The translations under genes and the position numbers were made by a program. DNA of 63,245 bases from an uncultured Pelagibacteraceae bacterium (GTDB lineage Bacteria; Pseudomonadota; Alphaproteobacteria; Pelagibacterales; Pelagibacteraceae). The DNA is taken from positions 1-63,245 of the forward strand of contig CACGON010000005.1 in the NCBI GenBank assembly GCA_902574695.1. The letters are read 5' to 3'. The notes beneath the pieces are model-generated. The model made no database searches, was not told the origin of the DNA, and worked only from the letters and a program-made list of their open reading frames with translations. This document shows positions 17,422 through 26,258 of the stretch, piece by piece; position 1 is the first letter of the stretch; every line of letters starts with the position of its first letter.

Positions 17422-17437
17422 ACAACGATTGAGTTGT
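17422..17437. promoter_or_regulatory. ACAAC-N6-GTTGT inverted repeat upstream of the small membrane protein
   Basis: Arms ACAAC and GTTGT with a six-base spacer lie 30 bases before the start at 17468. They are embedded in a second inverted repeat, CTCAAT (17412-17417) and ATTGAG (17428-17433). The site resembles the elements at 11903-11917 and 58784-58798. A function as operator is speculative. Confidence 0.3.
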
Positions 17438-17467
17438 ATCGATTCGCAACCCATGATTTATTACGCT

Positions 17468-17674
17468 ATGTCTACAGAACAAATTTTAAGAGAGCCTAAA
17501 GAAAATTTTTTAGATCAAGACGAACTAAAAACGCCAAATTCAAATAAAGTAGACATTAATGTTTTATTAGAAAAAGTAAGAGCTGAAAAAAAGAAAGAAA
17601 AGAAAGAAAACCTAATTTTTTTGAGTCTTATTTCATCTGTGGTGCTTATCACAGCATTCATAGCTTCTTTTTAA
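17468..17674 (+). CDS. Small tail-anchored hypothetical protein
   Basis: 68 residues from the ATG at 17468; in-frame ATGs at 17429 and 17453 would add up to 13 residues but run across the inverted repeat. The first ~45 residues are charged and predicted helical (VDINVLLEKVRAEKKKEKKE), followed by one C-terminal membrane helix of ~18 residues. No family recognised. The positive charges before the helix suggest the N-terminal part stays in the cytoplasm. It is convergent with the winged-helix regulator, ending 4 bases into that gene's 3' end. Confidence 0.65.
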   Translation: MSTEQILREPKENFLDQDELKTPNSNKVDINVLLEKVRAEKKKEKKENLIFLSLISSVVLITAFIASF

Positions 17675-18684
17675 TTTTTTTGTTGATTTAATCTAGCAGT
17701 ATTCAGTAACTTACAAATCATCGAAGATATTCGATTTAAATTTTTTAATCTCATATTTTCTATATCTACACTAACTCTTTGACCGTCATTAATACTGTAT
17801 AAATTAGATTCATTTTTTAAAATAAATTTTTCTTTTTCTAATTTTTTTAATTTTCTAATAACAGTTGGTCTTGGTATACCGGTTAAATCTGAAATAGTCA
17901 TAGCATTTAAACCAACACTTCCACTTATACCAAGTATCTCTTTTGAAAATCTAATTCCTTCTTCACTGATATCATCCAAAAATTTACTATAATTTTTATC
18001 TCCTTTAATTTTATTATTTAAATGCAGATTTTGATTATAAACTATTACGGTCCAAATTGAAAAAGTTTCAAAATCTTTAAAAAAAATTCTTTTAAATTCA
18101 GTCATAAATAAAATTTGAAACTCAAGAAAATATTTCCAACATTGAGTGTAATTTTTCTTAATTAAATTTACAAATTCGTCGGTTGAGATTTTATTATTTA
18201 CTAATTTATTCTCAAAAAGTTTTTTACATATAGTAGATAGTAATTTCGAAATGTTTCTTATAGCAGTAGAAGGTTTCTGAAACTCAAAACCATCACGTTG
18301 AATTGTTAAGCTTTTTTTATTTTTTTTTAAAACACCTGATTTTTCCAATTCTAGAATCTTTCTTCTCGCTGTCTCTTTTGAAATATCTAGTTCATTAGCA
18401 ATATCAACTATACTGAATTTTTTTAATTCGATTTCTTTAGGTTTATAGTATTCATCCCAAGAGTAGCTCAACATATAATCACCATAAGCTCCCATAGTTT
18501 TATGAACTAAGCTTATCAATATAAAGTATTTATCAAGATCCTGAAATTGACTGTATGCTCTATATAACCATTCCCTTTGCATTTCTAAGTAATCAGTATG
18601 AAATTCATGGTAGTTTTTTGAATAAATATTAGCTACCTGATTATCTTGTATTTCTGTTGAGAAAATTTTTAAAGTTTCTTTCAT
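17671..18684 (-). CDS. Transcriptional regulator with two internal repeats, each with a winged helix
   Basis: 337 residues. Two helix-turn-helix/winged-helix units are visible: residues ~90-131 (SIVDIANELDISKETARRKI, then LEKSGVL) and ~260-302 (MTISDLTGIPRPTVIRKLKK, then LEKEKFI). Each is preceded by a helical segment with aromatic residues (about 31-65 and 185-220) and followed by a similar helix (ISKLLSTICKKL at 145 and RISSMICKLLNTA at 318). The protein thus looks like a tandem duplication of one ~130-residue MarR/Crp-like unit. No known family name can be given. Its start is ~92 bases from the divergent BASS gene, which it may control. Confidence 0.85.
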   Translation of the reverse strand: MKETLKIFSTEIQDNQVANIYSKNYHEFHTDYLEMQREWLYRAYSQFQDLDKYFILISLVHKTMGAYGDYMLSYSWDEYYKPKEIELKKFSIVDIANELDISKETARRKILELEKSGVLKKNKKSLTIQRDGFEFQKPSTAIRNISKLLSTICKKLFENKLVNNKISTDEFVNLIKKNYTQCWKYFLEFQILFMTEFKRIFFKDFETFSIWTVIVYNQNLHLNNKIKGDKNYSKFLDDISEEGIRFSKEILGISGSVGLNAMTISDLTGIPRPTVIRKLKKLEKEKFILKNESNLYSINDGQRVSVDIENMRLKNLNRISSMICKLLNTARLNQQKN

Positions 18685-18775
18685 TTTTAAAATTTATTTA
18701 TCGTGAAATAATAATATTATTGAAATTACATCAAGAAAAATTTATAAATAAAAATCTTAACTTTAGGGAAATTTA

Positions 18776-19618
18776 ATGGAATTTGTCAAATTAGTAGGAC
18801 CTGGTGGTGTTTTTTTTATAATGTTTGCCCTAGGTTTAAACCTAAGCATAAAGCATTTTCTTAAAGTATTTAGAGATTATGAAAGCCTGATAACAGGAAT
18901 TGTTTGTCAAATAATAATATTACCGGTTATTGGATTAATTCTAATTAGTTTGATGGAGCTTGAGCCTGAATTTCAATTTGGAATATTTTTACTTTTAATT
19001 ATGCCATCTGCTGCTATGTCAAATTTTGCAACAAAGTTATCAGATGGTAACACACCTCTGTCTATAACCTTAACTTCATCATGCGCCTTACTTTCATTTA
19101 TAACTATACCACTGTATTTAAATTACTTTGGTAAATTTATTTATAATGATGCATTTGAATTAAACTTATTTGCTTTTTCGTTTAAAACATTTCTATTCAT
19201 TACTGTTCCAGTTTTCCTTGGAATTTTTATTAGACGAAAATTTCCAAAAATAATTGAGGAAAATATTTTTACTTTAGATCGATTGGCATTCGCTTTATTC
19301 TTAATAATTGTCTTCATTGCAATCTTCATGGAGAAAGATAATTTGGTGAATTATTTTGACGATATTGGCTTTGTAGTGATTTGTCTTTTAATTTCTATAA
19401 TTTTAATTATCACAATTATAGTTAATATTTTTGTAAAAGACGTTCCTTCAAGAAGAGCTATTATAATTGAGGGAATGCTTCAAAACGGAGCAATGGGTTT
19501 TGTGGTCGGATCATTAATTTATGATGACGTTGTTTATCTTATTCCTATCGCTATTTATGCTTTATTACAATATTGCGCATTATTATTTTATATAGCTAAT
19601 ATAAAAGTAAGAGACTAA
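18776..19618 (+). CDS. Bile acid:sodium symporter (BASS) family transporter, second copy
   Basis: 280 residues, nine to ten membrane helices. It has the BASS core pattern LLLIMPSAAMSNFATKLSDGNTP-type motif around 80-100 and the second crossover IIEGMLQNGAMGFVVG. It is only distantly similar to the BASS protein at 4281-5129. The usual PGG(T) of the first motif is replaced by PSAAMSN, so ligand choice may differ. Divergent from the duplicated winged-helix regulator. Its end overlaps the end of the convergent DUF4422-like gene by four bases. Confidence 0.92.
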   Translation: MEFVKLVGPGGVFFIMFALGLNLSIKHFLKVFRDYESLITGIVCQIIILPVIGLILISLMELEPEFQFGIFLLLIMPSAAMSNFATKLSDGNTPLSITLTSSCALLSFITIPLYLNYFGKFIYNDAFELNLFAFSFKTFLFITVPVFLGIFIRRKFPKIIEENIFTLDRLAFALFLIIVFIAIFMEKDNLVNYFDDIGFVVICLLISIILIITIIVNIFVKDVPSRRAIIIEGMLQNGAMGFVVGSLIYDDVVYLIPIAIYALLQYCALLFYIANIKVRD

Positions 19619-20406
19619 TTTATATCTTTAAAAATCCAAGGCCACTCAATATAATTCGAATATTTCTTGAACCAAAAAGATAAATATCTCTCTGACAAAT
19701 AAGCATATAGTCTAGTTTGATCATATCCTTTTAAATTTTCAAAACCAAAAACTTTTTCACACTCAAATAGCCAAGGAAAAACATCATTAAAGTATTTTTC
19801 CATAATATTTTTTTTAGCTATAAACATTATATGAGGATTGTAGAAGGATCTATTATTCACGTAGTTTCTAAATTCCTCTCGATCTTCTTTTTTTAATACA
19901 TCTATTGCTTTGTCAAGAATACCAAAACCATGATGCATATCAAAATGCAGCTTAATACTTGAATTTTTTAAGTTAAATAAAATTTTAGGATCTCTTATTA
20001 AATTTCGCCATCCTCTTTTAATTAATTTCATAAATTTTGTACCGAGATGAATTGACTCACAAATGACAGCGTTATGTTTATGCCAATCGTTAGGCACTTC
20101 TCTTAAAATTATATCTTTTAAAGGCTTGTTTAAATCCTCATTTTTAGACTTAAGCCAGAATCTTCTTCTTTGACAAAATCCAATCCACTCATCTTCACTA
20201 TATTTTGATAACTTGTTTTTCCAAAACCAATAATGAAAAGCTAATTCTGAATAATTTTTTTCTTTATTATTAATATTTTCTCCACCTTCGCATCTAATAT
20301 AATTAGATTTAAATTTACCTGTGCCCACTCCAACTAAATTAATATCCAAATTATCTAATTTTTCTGAATCTTTATTTGTAATACAGTAAATTTCTAATTT
20401 ATTCAT
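19615..20406 (-). CDS. DUF4422-like putative glycosyltransferase
   Basis: 263 residues. It carries the pattern YSELAFHYWFWKNKL followed by WIGFCQRRRFW and a late GYDQTRLYAYLSERYLSFWF block. These recall DUF4422 proteins, which have Y.EL..YW.WKN, GL.HYRR and a final AFLAERL.T.W. These proteins are considered glycosyltransferases from their location in polysaccharide loci. Cytoplasmic, no membrane helix. It stands alone in its direction at the island's left edge, 73 bases from the divergent GT17 pair. Confidence 0.78.
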   Translation of the reverse strand: MNKLEIYCITNKDSEKLDNLDINLVGVGTGKFKSNYIRCEGGENINNKEKNYSELAFHYWFWKNKLSKYSEDEWIGFCQRRRFWLKSKNEDLNKPLKDIILREVPNDWHKHNAVICESIHLGTKFMKLIKRGWRNLIRDPKILFNLKNSSIKLHFDMHHGFGILDKAIDVLKKEDREEFRNYVNNRSFYNPHIMFIAKKNIMEKYFNDVFPWLFECEKVFGFENLKGYDQTRLYAYLSERYLSFWFKKYSNYIEWPWIFKDIN

Positions 20407-20479
20407 TTATTAATATATTTGTCTTGCTAAAATTGATATTAGTTCATTTTTTATGAAATAAGATTATATTTTAAAATAT

Positions 20480-21358
20480 ATGAAAATTTACGATTGCACA
20501 ACATTTTACTCAGAACATATGATGATGGATGTTAGATTTCATATTTTGGATAGATATGTAGAAAAATTTATAATTACTGAATCCAAATTCTCACATAGTG
20601 GAAGAAAAAAAGATCTTAATTTTAATATTGATAATTACCCTAAGTTCAAAGATAAAATTATCTATTTAGTGATTGAAAAAGAGCCAGATGATTTAATAAA
20701 TGAGGGAAAAGAATTATCAGGTAATAAGAGATTAAATAGCATTAAAAGGATTGAACAATCATATGATTTTATGTTCGAGGGTATAAAAAATTTAGCAGAG
20801 GACGACTTAATAATACTCAGTGATAATGATGAAATACCCAATTTAGGCTCTAAGCATTTTAGCCAAATTAAAAAAGATATCGTTTTATTTAAACAAAAAA
20901 TTTTTTATTATAAATTTAATTTACACTATGATTTAATTCCATGGTTTGGATCGAAGGCTTGTAAAAAAAAATCATTAAAATCATTTTCATGGTTAAATAA
21001 TTTAAAACCAAGAAAATACCCTTTTTGGAGACTAGATACCTATTTTACTAATAACAAGGTAATTGATTTGGAAATTATTAATGATGGTGGATGGCATTTT
21101 ACAAATTTAAAAACACCTGAAGAATTGTACGAAAAATTTAAAAATTTTGGACATCACAACGAATTTGACGAAAGTGGTATTACTAAAGATAAGTTAAAAA
21201 AATTTGTCGACTCAGGCGTAGTATTTTATAATCATTTTGCAGACCAGTCTGATCCAAATAAATGGAGTTATAATTATTCTTTAAAAAAAGCTGATGATAA
21301 AATTTTACCTGATTATTTAATTAAGAACAAAGCAAAATATAAAGATTGGCTAAGTTAA
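20480..21358 (+). CDS. GT17-family glycosyltransferase
   Basis: 292 residues. The start MKIYDCTTFYSEHMMMDVRFHIL and the following KFIITESKFSHSGRKK, then DLIILSDNDEIPN, match glycosyltransferase family 17. In that family IYDCF.F.NE, E....SG..K and DxDE.P are typical. In animals the family adds bisecting GlcNAc; bacterial members are found in surface glycan loci and their donors are unknown. The NDGGWHFTNLKTPEEL block is also family-typical. The next gene, a paralogue, starts three bases after the stop. Confidence 0.88.
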   Translation: MKIYDCTTFYSEHMMMDVRFHILDRYVEKFIITESKFSHSGRKKDLNFNIDNYPKFKDKIIYLVIEKEPDDLINEGKELSGNKRLNSIKRIEQSYDFMFEGIKNLAEDDLIILSDNDEIPNLGSKHFSQIKKDIVLFKQKIFYYKFNLHYDLIPWFGSKACKKKSLKSFSWLNNLKPRKYPFWRLDTYFTNNKVIDLEIINDGGWHFTNLKTPEELYEKFKNFGHHNEFDESGITKDKLKKFVDSGVVFYNHFADQSDPNKWSYNYSLKKADDKILPDYLIKNKAKYKDWLS

Positions 21359-21361
21359 TTT

Positions 21362-22162
21362 ATGGGTATTTATGATTGTTTTATGTATTTTGATGAAGAT
21401 CTAATTACAGATCTTAGATTAAATATATTGCAAGATCGGGTAGATAAATTTGTAATAGTTGAAGCAACAAGAGATCATGCAGGAAATGAAAAAAAACTTA
21501 ATTTTAATATTAAAAACTTTAAAAAATTTGAAAATAAAATTATTTATCATGTAGTAGACGATATACCCAAAAAGGTTATTAATTATAAAAAAGGGTGGAG
21601 TGAAAATTTCTATAGAGAAAATTTTCATAGAAATTCAATATCAAATGCTATCAAAAATTGTAATGAAAATGATTTAATTTTAATTTCTGATGCAGACGAA
21701 ATACCAAATCTTAAAATGCTCGATAGTATTAAAATAAAAAAATATGCATTGTTTAGTCAAAAAAACTTTTATTATAAATTAAATTTACAAAGCCCTGAAA
21801 ATTGGCTTGGTACTGGTGCTTGTTACAAGAAATTTTTAAATTCACCACAGTGGCTAAGAAATAAACGATTTCTTAGAAGAGGTTTTTTTAGAAGAATATT
21901 TTTTAAAACTCAAATAATAAAAAATGGTGGTTGGCATTTTTCTTTTTTAAAAACCCCAGAAGAAATAAAGAAAAAGATGCAATCTTATGGTCACGGTGAA
22001 CACCACCAATTATCTACTATTGATAATATAGCCAAAAATATTGAGGCAAAAACTTTTTTTATAAATACTGATATTAAATTAAAAAAAATTGAAATTGATG
22101 AATCTTATCCTGAGTATATTAAAAAAAATAAAAATTTTTTATTGGATTGGATATCCAATTAA
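21362..22162 (+). CDS. GT17-family glycosyltransferase, second copy
   Basis: 266 residues, clearly paralogous to the preceding gene: MGIYDCFMYFDEDLITDLRLNIL, FVIVEATRDHAGNEKK, DLILISDADEIPN and NGGWHFSFLKTPEE. Probably arose by tandem duplication and diverged, so it may add a different linkage. The stop overlaps the next start as TAATG, so three genes (20480-23199) form one transcription unit. Confidence 0.88.
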   Translation: MGIYDCFMYFDEDLITDLRLNILQDRVDKFVIVEATRDHAGNEKKLNFNIKNFKKFENKIIYHVVDDIPKKVINYKKGWSENFYRENFHRNSISNAIKNCNENDLILISDADEIPNLKMLDSIKIKKYALFSQKNFYYKLNLQSPENWLGTGACYKKFLNSPQWLRNKRFLRRGFFRRIFFKTQIIKNGGWHFSFLKTPEEIKKKMQSYGHGEHHQLSTIDNIAKNIEAKTFFINTDIKLKKIEIDESYPEYIKKNKNFLLDWISN

Positions 22163-23199
22163 TGAAAATTTTATTTATAACTCAACTTTCAGAAACTAAT
22201 AATTATAATGATAATTTAATTAACGACATTATTAGCGACATGACATTACATGGCTTAAAAGAGGTTCATGGAGACAACTTAATTGACTATCCTGGTGCAT
22301 GGTACATGTACAAAGATGAGGTCGTTAAAAAAAATTATGACATTAAAAAATTATGGGGCAATGGATTCACATATTATAATCTTTTAGATAATTACAACTC
22401 TATTGATCGATCAGATATAAAAAATAAAATAAAAAAAAATTATTTTGAATTTATAATTTATGGTGCTTTTGAAAAGTCTAAACTTTATTTTGAAGAATCC
22501 TTAAATTCTAATAGTAAAATAATAATAATTGACGGAAGAGATACAAATCAATTTAATAAAATAGTCGAGAATAATAAAATAATTTATTTTAAAAGAGAGC
22601 TAACAAAAAATAATTTTAGAAATGTGTTTCCAATAAATGTTTCTATCCCTAGTAAAAAAATAAAAGATCATGTAAATAAAAACCCAAATAACTTATTAGC
22701 CCCATTAATTCCATATAGATATAAAACTTATGTATATAAAGATGAAAACGAATATTATCAAATGTGGAGAGATAGCTTATTTGGAATTACTTATAAACCT
22801 CCTTGGGGCCATTGGTGGGAGTCTGTTAAATACTATGAAATGATGATGAATGGATGTATTCCATTATTTGTAGGCTTAAAAAACTGTCCAGAACAAACAC
22901 TTACATTATTTCCTAAAAAAAATTTATTAAATATTTTTAATAAATATTCCTGGATATTAAACCAATATTTTCCATCAAAAATTTATAGAAAAGAACTTTT
23001 AACCTATAAAAATTTTGCTTTATATTTTAAAAATGTTTTTAAAAAAAAAATGAATATAAAAAATTTTTTAGATCAAAATCCTGATATTATCTCAATAAGA
23101 AGCAATTTAATAAACTATACCAAGGAATATCTAACTACAAATTATACTGCAAAATATATTATAAATACTTCTCAGGATTTTTATAATTCTAAGAAATAA
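22162..23199 (+). CDS. Hypothetical protein of the glycan island, exostosin/GT-B-like
   Basis: 345 residues from the ATG at 22162, which overlaps the upstream stop (TAATG); an in-frame ATG five codons earlier is less likely. N-terminal MKILFITQLSE looks like a Rossmann-type beta strand. A mid-region reads GITYKPPWGHWWESVKYYEMMMNGCIPLFVG, similar in shape to the C-terminal donor site of GT-B or exostosin-type transferases, where a conserved E and a C(I/V)P mark the nucleotide-sugar pocket. No confident family. Strongly Asn/Lys/Ile-rich. Confidence 0.75.
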   Translation: MKILFITQLSETNNYNDNLINDIISDMTLHGLKEVHGDNLIDYPGAWYMYKDEVVKKNYDIKKLWGNGFTYYNLLDNYNSIDRSDIKNKIKKNYFEFIIYGAFEKSKLYFEESLNSNSKIIIIDGRDTNQFNKIVENNKIIYFKRELTKNNFRNVFPINVSIPSKKIKDHVNKNPNNLLAPLIPYRYKTYVYKDENEYYQMWRDSLFGITYKPPWGHWWESVKYYEMMMNGCIPLFVGLKNCPEQTLTLFPKKNLLNIFNKYSWILNQYFPSKIYRKELLTYKNFALYFKNVFKKKMNIKNFLDQNPDIISIRSNLINYTKEYLTTNYTAKYIINTSQDFYNSKK

Positions 23200-23305
23200 A
23201 TATAAGTTTATTTGTGGTCCACAAAGAAACCCTTTTAAAACGTAATTTCTTAATTTCTTGTTTGAATGAAAAAAAATAAGTAGTATATATCAACGTGAAC
23301 TTAAC

Positions 23306-23382
23306 GGCGGGGTAGCTCAGTTGGTTAGAGCGCGGGACTCATAAGCCCGAGGTCAGTGGTTCGATCCCACTTCCCGCTACCA
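23306..23382 (+). tRNA. tRNA-Met (CAT), elongator type
   Basis: 77 bases including encoded CCA. Acceptor stem 23306-23312 pairs with 23372-23378 (G-T at both ends). The D-arm is GCTC/GAGC and the T-arm AGTGG/CCACT encloses TTCGATC. The anticodon CAT sits at 23340-23342 in loop CTCATAA. The anticodon stem is CGGGA/GCCCG, giving an A-G mismatch next to the loop (positions 31-39). A G1-U72 pair and G-C pairs not flush with the loop argue against initiator tRNA. It lies in the middle of the glycan island, 10 bases before a glycosyltransferase start. Confidence 0.95.
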
Positions 23383-23392
23383 CTTTAAAATT

Positions 23393-24100
23393 ATGAATGG
23401 TTTATCAATAGTAATTCCAGTTTTTAATGAAAGAAAAAATCTTGATCAATTATTAAAGAGAATTGTTAAAAATTTTAAAATTAAAAATTATGAAATAATA
23501 ATAGTAGATGACGACTCTACAGATGGTTCTGACTTAATTTTAAAAAAGTTAAAAAAAAAATATAATAAACTTAATTATTTTATAAGAAAAAAAAAACCAA
23601 GAGATTTATCTAAATCATGCACATTTGGTTTTTTAAAAGCCAAATTTAATATGGTAATGGTAATGGATGGAGACCTACAACATAGACCTGAGGAAATAAA
23701 TAAACTTTATAAAAAGATTAAAAGCAAAGATTTCGATATTGTTGTGGGAAATCGTGGTTTACTTGAAAGGAAGAACTATGGGCTGAGTACAATTAGACTA
23801 ATTTCTTCCGTAATATTAATATTTGCTGTTAACTTTCTACTTGGATTGAAAACAAAAGATCCAATGAGTGGTTTTTTTATTTTTAAAAAAAAAATATACA
23901 CTAATAATAAAAATAGACTTTTTAATAAGGGATATAAAATACTTTTAGATCTAATTTATTCTTCAAAGGAAAAATTAAAAATTGTAGACGTTTATATAAA
24001 TTTTAAAAATAGAGCTGATGGTTTAAGCAAAATGAGTTTAAAGATAATTTATTTATTAATAATATTATTATTAAGAAATTTTTTAAAAAAAATATTTTAA
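23393..24100 (+). CDS. GT2 glycosyltransferase, dolichyl/polyprenyl-phosphate mannosyltransferase-like
   Basis: 235 residues. GT-A fold with IVIPVFNERKNLDQLL, IIIVDDDSTDGS, VMDGDLQHRPEEI and DIVVGNRG, the pattern of polyprenyl-phosphate hexose synthases (DPM1 type). A hydrophobic helix pair at ~140-165 and a C-terminal Leu/Ile helix may anchor it. Such enzymes make a lipid-linked sugar donor, which would suit the GT39-like integral membrane transferase encoded convergently next door. It begins 10 bases after the tRNA gene and ends 9 bases before the convergent stop. Confidence 0.92.
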   Translation: MNGLSIVIPVFNERKNLDQLLKRIVKNFKIKNYEIIIVDDDSTDGSDLILKKLKKKYNKLNYFIRKKKPRDLSKSCTFGFLKAKFNMVMVMDGDLQHRPEEINKLYKKIKSKDFDIVVGNRGLLERKNYGLSTIRLISSVILIFAVNFLLGLKTKDPMSGFFIFKKKIYTNNKNRLFNKGYKILLDLIYSSKEKLKIVDVYINFKNRADGLSKMSLKIIYLLIILLLRNFLKKIF

Positions 24101-24108
24101 ATTTTACT

Positions 24109-25554
24109 TCAGCGACTTAATAAAATGATTTCTAAACTATTAAAAAAAATATTTTTTTTAATATCATAATTTGTTAGTTTTTGAGGAATTGTATAATCTT
24201 TTTTTATGGTATCTCTAATATTAATTACCCAAAATGATTTTGGTATATCTGCGTTATCAACTTTAAAATACCGTAATTTCAAATCTTTTTTTTCAATATA
24301 TTTTTTAACATAATTTATATATGCTTCATTAGTGTTTTTTTCTTTTGCACTATAATTTCTTACAGTCAAATATTTTTCCCCTGATTTGTTTATAGCATTT
24401 AAAGCTGCTTTGAATTGAGGTTTTGTTGGGTAGGTTTCTGTGTAAAATTGCTTAAAGGTATTCTCATAAAAAATATGATTAATTAAAGATGTGAAACAAA
24501 TCAATATAACAATCATATATCTTTTGGTTTTACTGCTTAATTGAAAAGTAAAATGTGCTAGTAAAAATATAATTGGTATCAATGTAAACATTATATACCT
24601 GCTAATTAAAACAGGACTAAATAAATAACCGTAAACTATTGGAATGAAATATGAAAAAAATAATAATATTACAAAAAAAGTAAATATATTTATTTCCCTA
24701 AATAACTTTAATCTAAATTTATAGATAAGGTAAAACAAAACAAATAGGTGTATCAGTCCTAAAATTCTAGATCCAAAATATTGAGAAAAATAAAAATTTG
24801 TATAAAAACTTGGTTTTAATTGTTTTATCCAATGAGGAGAAAGACCTAAAAGTTGGTCAGCAAATTTGATATTTACAGGAAGATAAACAAACAAATAAAG
24901 AGAGGAAATTAATATTAAGCTTAAAACTAGAGAAACTTCAAATAAATTAAATTTTTGAAATTTAATAAATTTAATTATTTTGTATAATACAAATGAGCCA
25001 AGCACTAACAATGTAAAAGCATGACTAAGAACCATTAGTATTGCTACAAATACAATAAAAATAAGTTTTATTAAGTTAAGCTTCTCCTCTTGCTTTTCAT
25101 TCCTAAAATTTAAATAAATAAAAAGAGTAGTAAGAAAAAAAGTTAGTATGTAAGATCTTACCTCTATTGAATATCTAATGTGGAACAAATTTATAGATAA
25201 AATAAAAAAACCAAATATTAATGAATTAAAATTCGAAACTTTGTTGAATAGCAGAGCAAAAGTTATTAAAGAAAAAAAGCTGAGAAATAATGAAAAATAT
25301 CTTGAAACATAAACATCATATCCGAATAAAGAATGAAAAAACTTTAATAAAAAGTCATATAGACAATTAAAGTTAGAACTTAATGTTCTGACTAAAGTTT
25401 CTTTGAAAGAAATATTTGGTTCAGAAGTAAAAAAAGCAAATATCTCATCAGTCCAAAAGTCTTCAGAATTAATATTATAAGATCTAATTATTAAAGCAAA
25501 TAATAGAAAAATTAAAAAAATTGAAAATTGAAAATAATTTTTTTTTAATTTCAT
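24109..25554 (-). CDS. GT39/ArnT-like integral membrane glycosyltransferase
   Basis: 481 residues, with about ten to eleven membrane helices over the first ~370 and a soluble C-terminal tail. The first periplasmic loop has SEDFWTDEIFAFF, the acidic DE catalytic motif expected for GT-C enzymes of the PMT/ArnT type. A later VEVRSY-type block (RYSIEVRSYILTFF) is also typical. It would transfer a sugar from a polyprenyl-phosphate donor outside the inner membrane. The start overlaps the methyltransferase stop (ATGA), so it is the last gene of the rfbB-rfbA-methyltransferase run. Confidence 0.88.
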   Translation of the reverse strand: MKLKKNYFQFSIFLIFLLFALIIRSYNINSEDFWTDEIFAFFTSEPNISFKETLVRTLSSNFNCLYDFLLKFFHSLFGYDVYVSRYFSLFLSFFSLITFALLFNKVSNFNSLIFGFFILSINLFHIRYSIEVRSYILTFFLTTLFIYLNFRNEKQEEKLNLIKLIFIVFVAILMVLSHAFTLLVLGSFVLYKIIKFIKFQKFNLFEVSLVLSLILISSLYLFVYLPVNIKFADQLLGLSPHWIKQLKPSFYTNFYFSQYFGSRILGLIHLFVLFYLIYKFRLKLFREINIFTFFVILLFFSYFIPIVYGYLFSPVLISRYIMFTLIPIIFLLAHFTFQLSSKTKRYMIVILICFTSLINHIFYENTFKQFYTETYPTKPQFKAALNAINKSGEKYLTVRNYSAKEKNTNEAYINYVKKYIEKKDLKLRYFKVDNADIPKSFWVINIRDTIKKDYTIPQKLTNYDIKKNIFFNSLEIILLSR

Positions 25555-26258
25555 ATTTTTCTGATTTTTACGAAAATAAGAAATCCTGGGAAAATTAATG
25601 TTATTAATTTATCTATGAAAGAAAATCTTTTATAATTATTAAAAGAAAAAAAAGATAAAAAAGGACACAAAAATAAAAAACTTTGAATTTTTACAATTTC
25701 AAATTTTTTTTTATCAATAATATTTTTAATATTATATTTATTAAATTTAGTAATATGTTGGTGTTGATAGGACATATCAGATATTTTATTTAAAAAATAT
25801 TCTAATAAAGGCCAAAGGGATAAATAATTAGGCGTTGTAATATAAATCTCACCTTTTTTCTTTAAAGATTTATGACAGTTATTTAGTGTTAATTGAATCT
25901 CTTTACTAGTCAAATGTTCTATTAGCTCTATCATTGAGATTGTGTCAAATTTTTTATTAAACGGAAATTTTTTTTTAAACGAGTAGAATCTTTTAACTTT
26001 CGATCCATATTTTTTTTTCGCATATTTGATTTGATTTTTAGAAACATCTACTCCAAATGTTAATTTATTTTCTAATAAAGAAACAAAAGTCCCAGGTCCA
26101 CAACCAATATCTAAATGACTATTTTTTTTATTAATTAACTTTTTAACAAAATCGAATTTCGCATGATGCCAAGCACTTCTAACTCCTTTTTTCTTATGAA
26201 AAATATGATCATAATATCCCTCTACAATACTATTGTATTTAAATTTTTTTTTTTGCAT
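25551..26258 (-). CDS. Class I SAM-dependent methyltransferase
   Basis: 235 residues. SAM-binding motif HLDIGCGPGTFVSLL (residues ~45-59), then FGVDVSKNQIKYAKKKYG, TISMIELIEHL and KKGEIYITTPN: a methyltransferase 11-type fold. The N-terminal YYDHIFHKKKGVRSAWHHAKF is typical of glycan-locus members. Overlaps rfbA (TAATG) and the GT39-like gene (ATGA), so it probably methylates a sugar or lipid-linked glycan. Substrate unknown. Confidence 0.9.
   Translation of the reverse strand: MQKKKFKYNSIVEGYYDHIFHKKKGVRSAWHHAKFDFVKKLINKKNSHLDIGCGPGTFVSLLENKLTFGVDVSKNQIKYAKKKYGSKVKRFYSFKKKFPFNKKFDTISMIELIEHLTSKEIQLTLNNCHKSLKKKGEIYITTPNYLSLWPLLEYFLNKISDMSYQHQHITKFNKYNIKNIIDKKKFEIVKIQSFLFLCPFLSFFSFNNYKRFSFIDKLITLIFPGFLIFVKIRKI

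Noticed and set aside
22381-23200. Long A/T runs as possible functional repeats
   Set aside because: They are in-frame Lys/Asn/Phe codons in an AT-rich coding sequence, with no regular period.
23306-23382. Initiator tRNA-fMet
   Set aside because: The acceptor end has a G-U pair rather than a C-A mismatch, and the three G-C pairs are not flush with the anticodon loop; elongator Met fits better.
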